In this document: positions 13,572 through 14,320 of the stretch, piece by piece
How positions within the stretch are numbered: the stretch's first letter is position 1
Layout of the letters: every line of letters starts with the position of its first letter
Assembly (NCBI GenBank): GCA_900556185.1
Contig: USNN01000019.1
Location: 1 to 14,320, forward strand
From: an uncultured Eubacteriales bacterium
Lineage (GTDB): Bacteria > Bacillota > Clostridia > Christensenellales > UBA1242
Direction of reading: 5' to 3'
DNA length: 14,320 bases
Program-made: the position numbers and the translations under genes
Notes under the pieces: model-generated
Database searches by the model: none
Seen by the model: only the letters and a program-made list of their open reading frames with translations
Told to the model about the DNA's origin: nothing

Positions 13572-14320
13572 TTATTTAGTTAATAATGATTGTATTCTGT
13601 TAGGGTTTCTATATTTACCAAACCTAATTTCGTTTTCATATACTTCTTTCGTTTCTTTATTGGTTACTTTTGCAATAATCTCGTCTTTATTATATGGAAC
13701 ACTAATAAACTCAACATTAATTTCTCCAAACCCAGAACTTTCTTCGCCAGATAAAATAATATATTCAGCCATTGTCATTTTGCCCATACTTTCTGAGTTA
13801 AAGTTATCGTGCTCAACTAGATTTAGTGCATTACCCACACTACCAGCGTTAATTAAAACTCGCCCAAACATTTTCTCGTAAGACATATTGTGTGTATGCC
13901 CATAAACCACCACGTCTGCCTTTTTATTTGTGGTGAACTGCGTTGGATGAAATAGTTTTTCTTTTTCTAAGTAGTTATCAAAGCAAACAATTTTACCATC
14001 TACACATTCAGGGCTTGAGTGAAAACACCTAACCAATCTCCCCGACAAAGTGAACTCACAACACATAGGCAAGTTTCTTAAATAATTAATATCATCTAAA
14101 CTAAGTTGCTTTTGTACCCAATAATAGTAGTCATAGTCCACCTTTAGCCCTGCTTCTGCTATTTCGTCTAAAGATTTGGTATATAGTTCGTCACAATTGC
14201 CTTTAACTGAAGCATCTACATTGCTTTTAACAATACTAACGCACTCATGCCCACTAGGACCCTTAGAAATTGTATCGCCTAAACAAATAATTCTATCTAT
14301 ATCTCGTTTTTCAATATCTT
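13572..14320 (-). CDS. Metallophosphoesterase, YfcE/Calcineurin_2-like (5' end beyond window)
   Basis: The reading frame stays open from the stop at 13572 to the right edge (248 complete codons), so the GTG at 14141 is an internal valine and not a start. The translated upstream part contains RIICLGDTISKGPSG and VKGNCDE, the second and third metal motifs. Later come FHSSPE (the metal-binding His region) and VVYGHTHNMSYE with LINAGSVG. The D-x-H motif and perhaps 25 residues should lie just outside. Cys replaces the usual His of GNHD (GNCDE), a form found in parts of this family. The substrate is not identifiable; relatives include phosphodiesterases and dinucleotide polyphosphate hydrolases. 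It is distinct from the other phosphoesterase at 6198-6905. Confidence 0.88.
   Translation of the reverse strand, partial: DIEKRDIDRIICLGDTISKGPSGHECVSIVKSNVDASVKGNCDELYTKSLDEIAEAGLKVDYDYYYWVQKQLSLDDINYLRNLPMCCEFTLSGRLVRCFHSSPECVDGKIVCFDNYLEKEKLFHPTQFTTNKKADVVVYGHTHNMSYEKMFGRVLINAGSVGNALNLVEHDNFNSESMGKMTMAEYIILSGEESSGFGEINVEFISVPYNKDEIIAKVTNKETKEVYENEIRFGKYRNPNRIQSLLTK

Noticed and set aside
14139..14141. GTG at 14141 as the start of a 189-residue phosphoesterase
   Set aside because: The same frame continues to the window edge and encodes the GD and GNCDE metal motifs upstream, so this codon is internal.
1..14320. A new defence, mobile or biosynthetic system
   Set aside because: No transposase, integrase, phage gene, CRISPR repeat, tRNA, toxin-antitoxin pair or unusual enzyme cluster is visible; almost all genes are conserved core functions in familiar order.

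Overview
The window is AT-rich bacterial chromosome. All 16 protein-coding genes lie on the minus strand, and most have strong AGGAG-type ribosome binding sites. Gene content and order point to a low-GC Bacillota, most likely an uncultured Clostridia-like lineage: a Bacillus-type division and cell wall (dcw) cluster, a tig-clpP-clpX-engB block, a DAP-type MurE, and an mraZ promoter carrying 10-bp spaced AAAGTGG boxes. This placement is inferred from gene content and is not a taxonomic test. Every Trp codon read and every intact frame fits the standard bacterial code.

In transcription order (right to left on the given strand), the window opens with a calcineurin-like phosphoesterase cut by the right edge (13572-14320), closed by an intrinsic terminator. 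Next is an alpha/beta-hydrolase with its own promoter. A second promoter, at the hydrolase stop codon, precedes lspA (signal peptidase II) and rluD-like pseudouridine synthase, which overlap at TAATG. A strong extended -10 promoter then drives a small three-helix membrane protein followed by tig, clpP, clpX, engB and a second metallophosphoesterase. This is a protein-folding, proteolysis and ribosome-assembly operon with tight or overlapping junctions, ended by a strong hairpin terminator at 6146-6191.

The left 6.1 kb is the dcw cluster: mraZ, rsmH, an FtsL-like protein, a PASTA-containing class B PBP (FtsI/SpoVD type), murE and mraY (cut by the left edge). It makes the septal divisome parts and the lipid I precursor. 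Its promoter carries three AAGTGG boxes matching the described MraZ operator. An unexpected terminator-like hairpin with a U7 tract lies inside the cluster, between ftsL and the PBP gene.

Several starts should be moved inward from the longest open frame: hydrolase 13431, small membrane protein 11092, mraZ 6037, ftsL 4676, PBP 3945 and murE 2046. Every base is within or near a gene, and the largest non-coding gap is about 160 bases. I see no mobile element, CRISPR array, RNA gene or evident new defence or metabolic system. The points most worth following are regulatory: the MraZ operator, the intra-operon terminator, and the uncharacterised membrane gene leading the tig operon.
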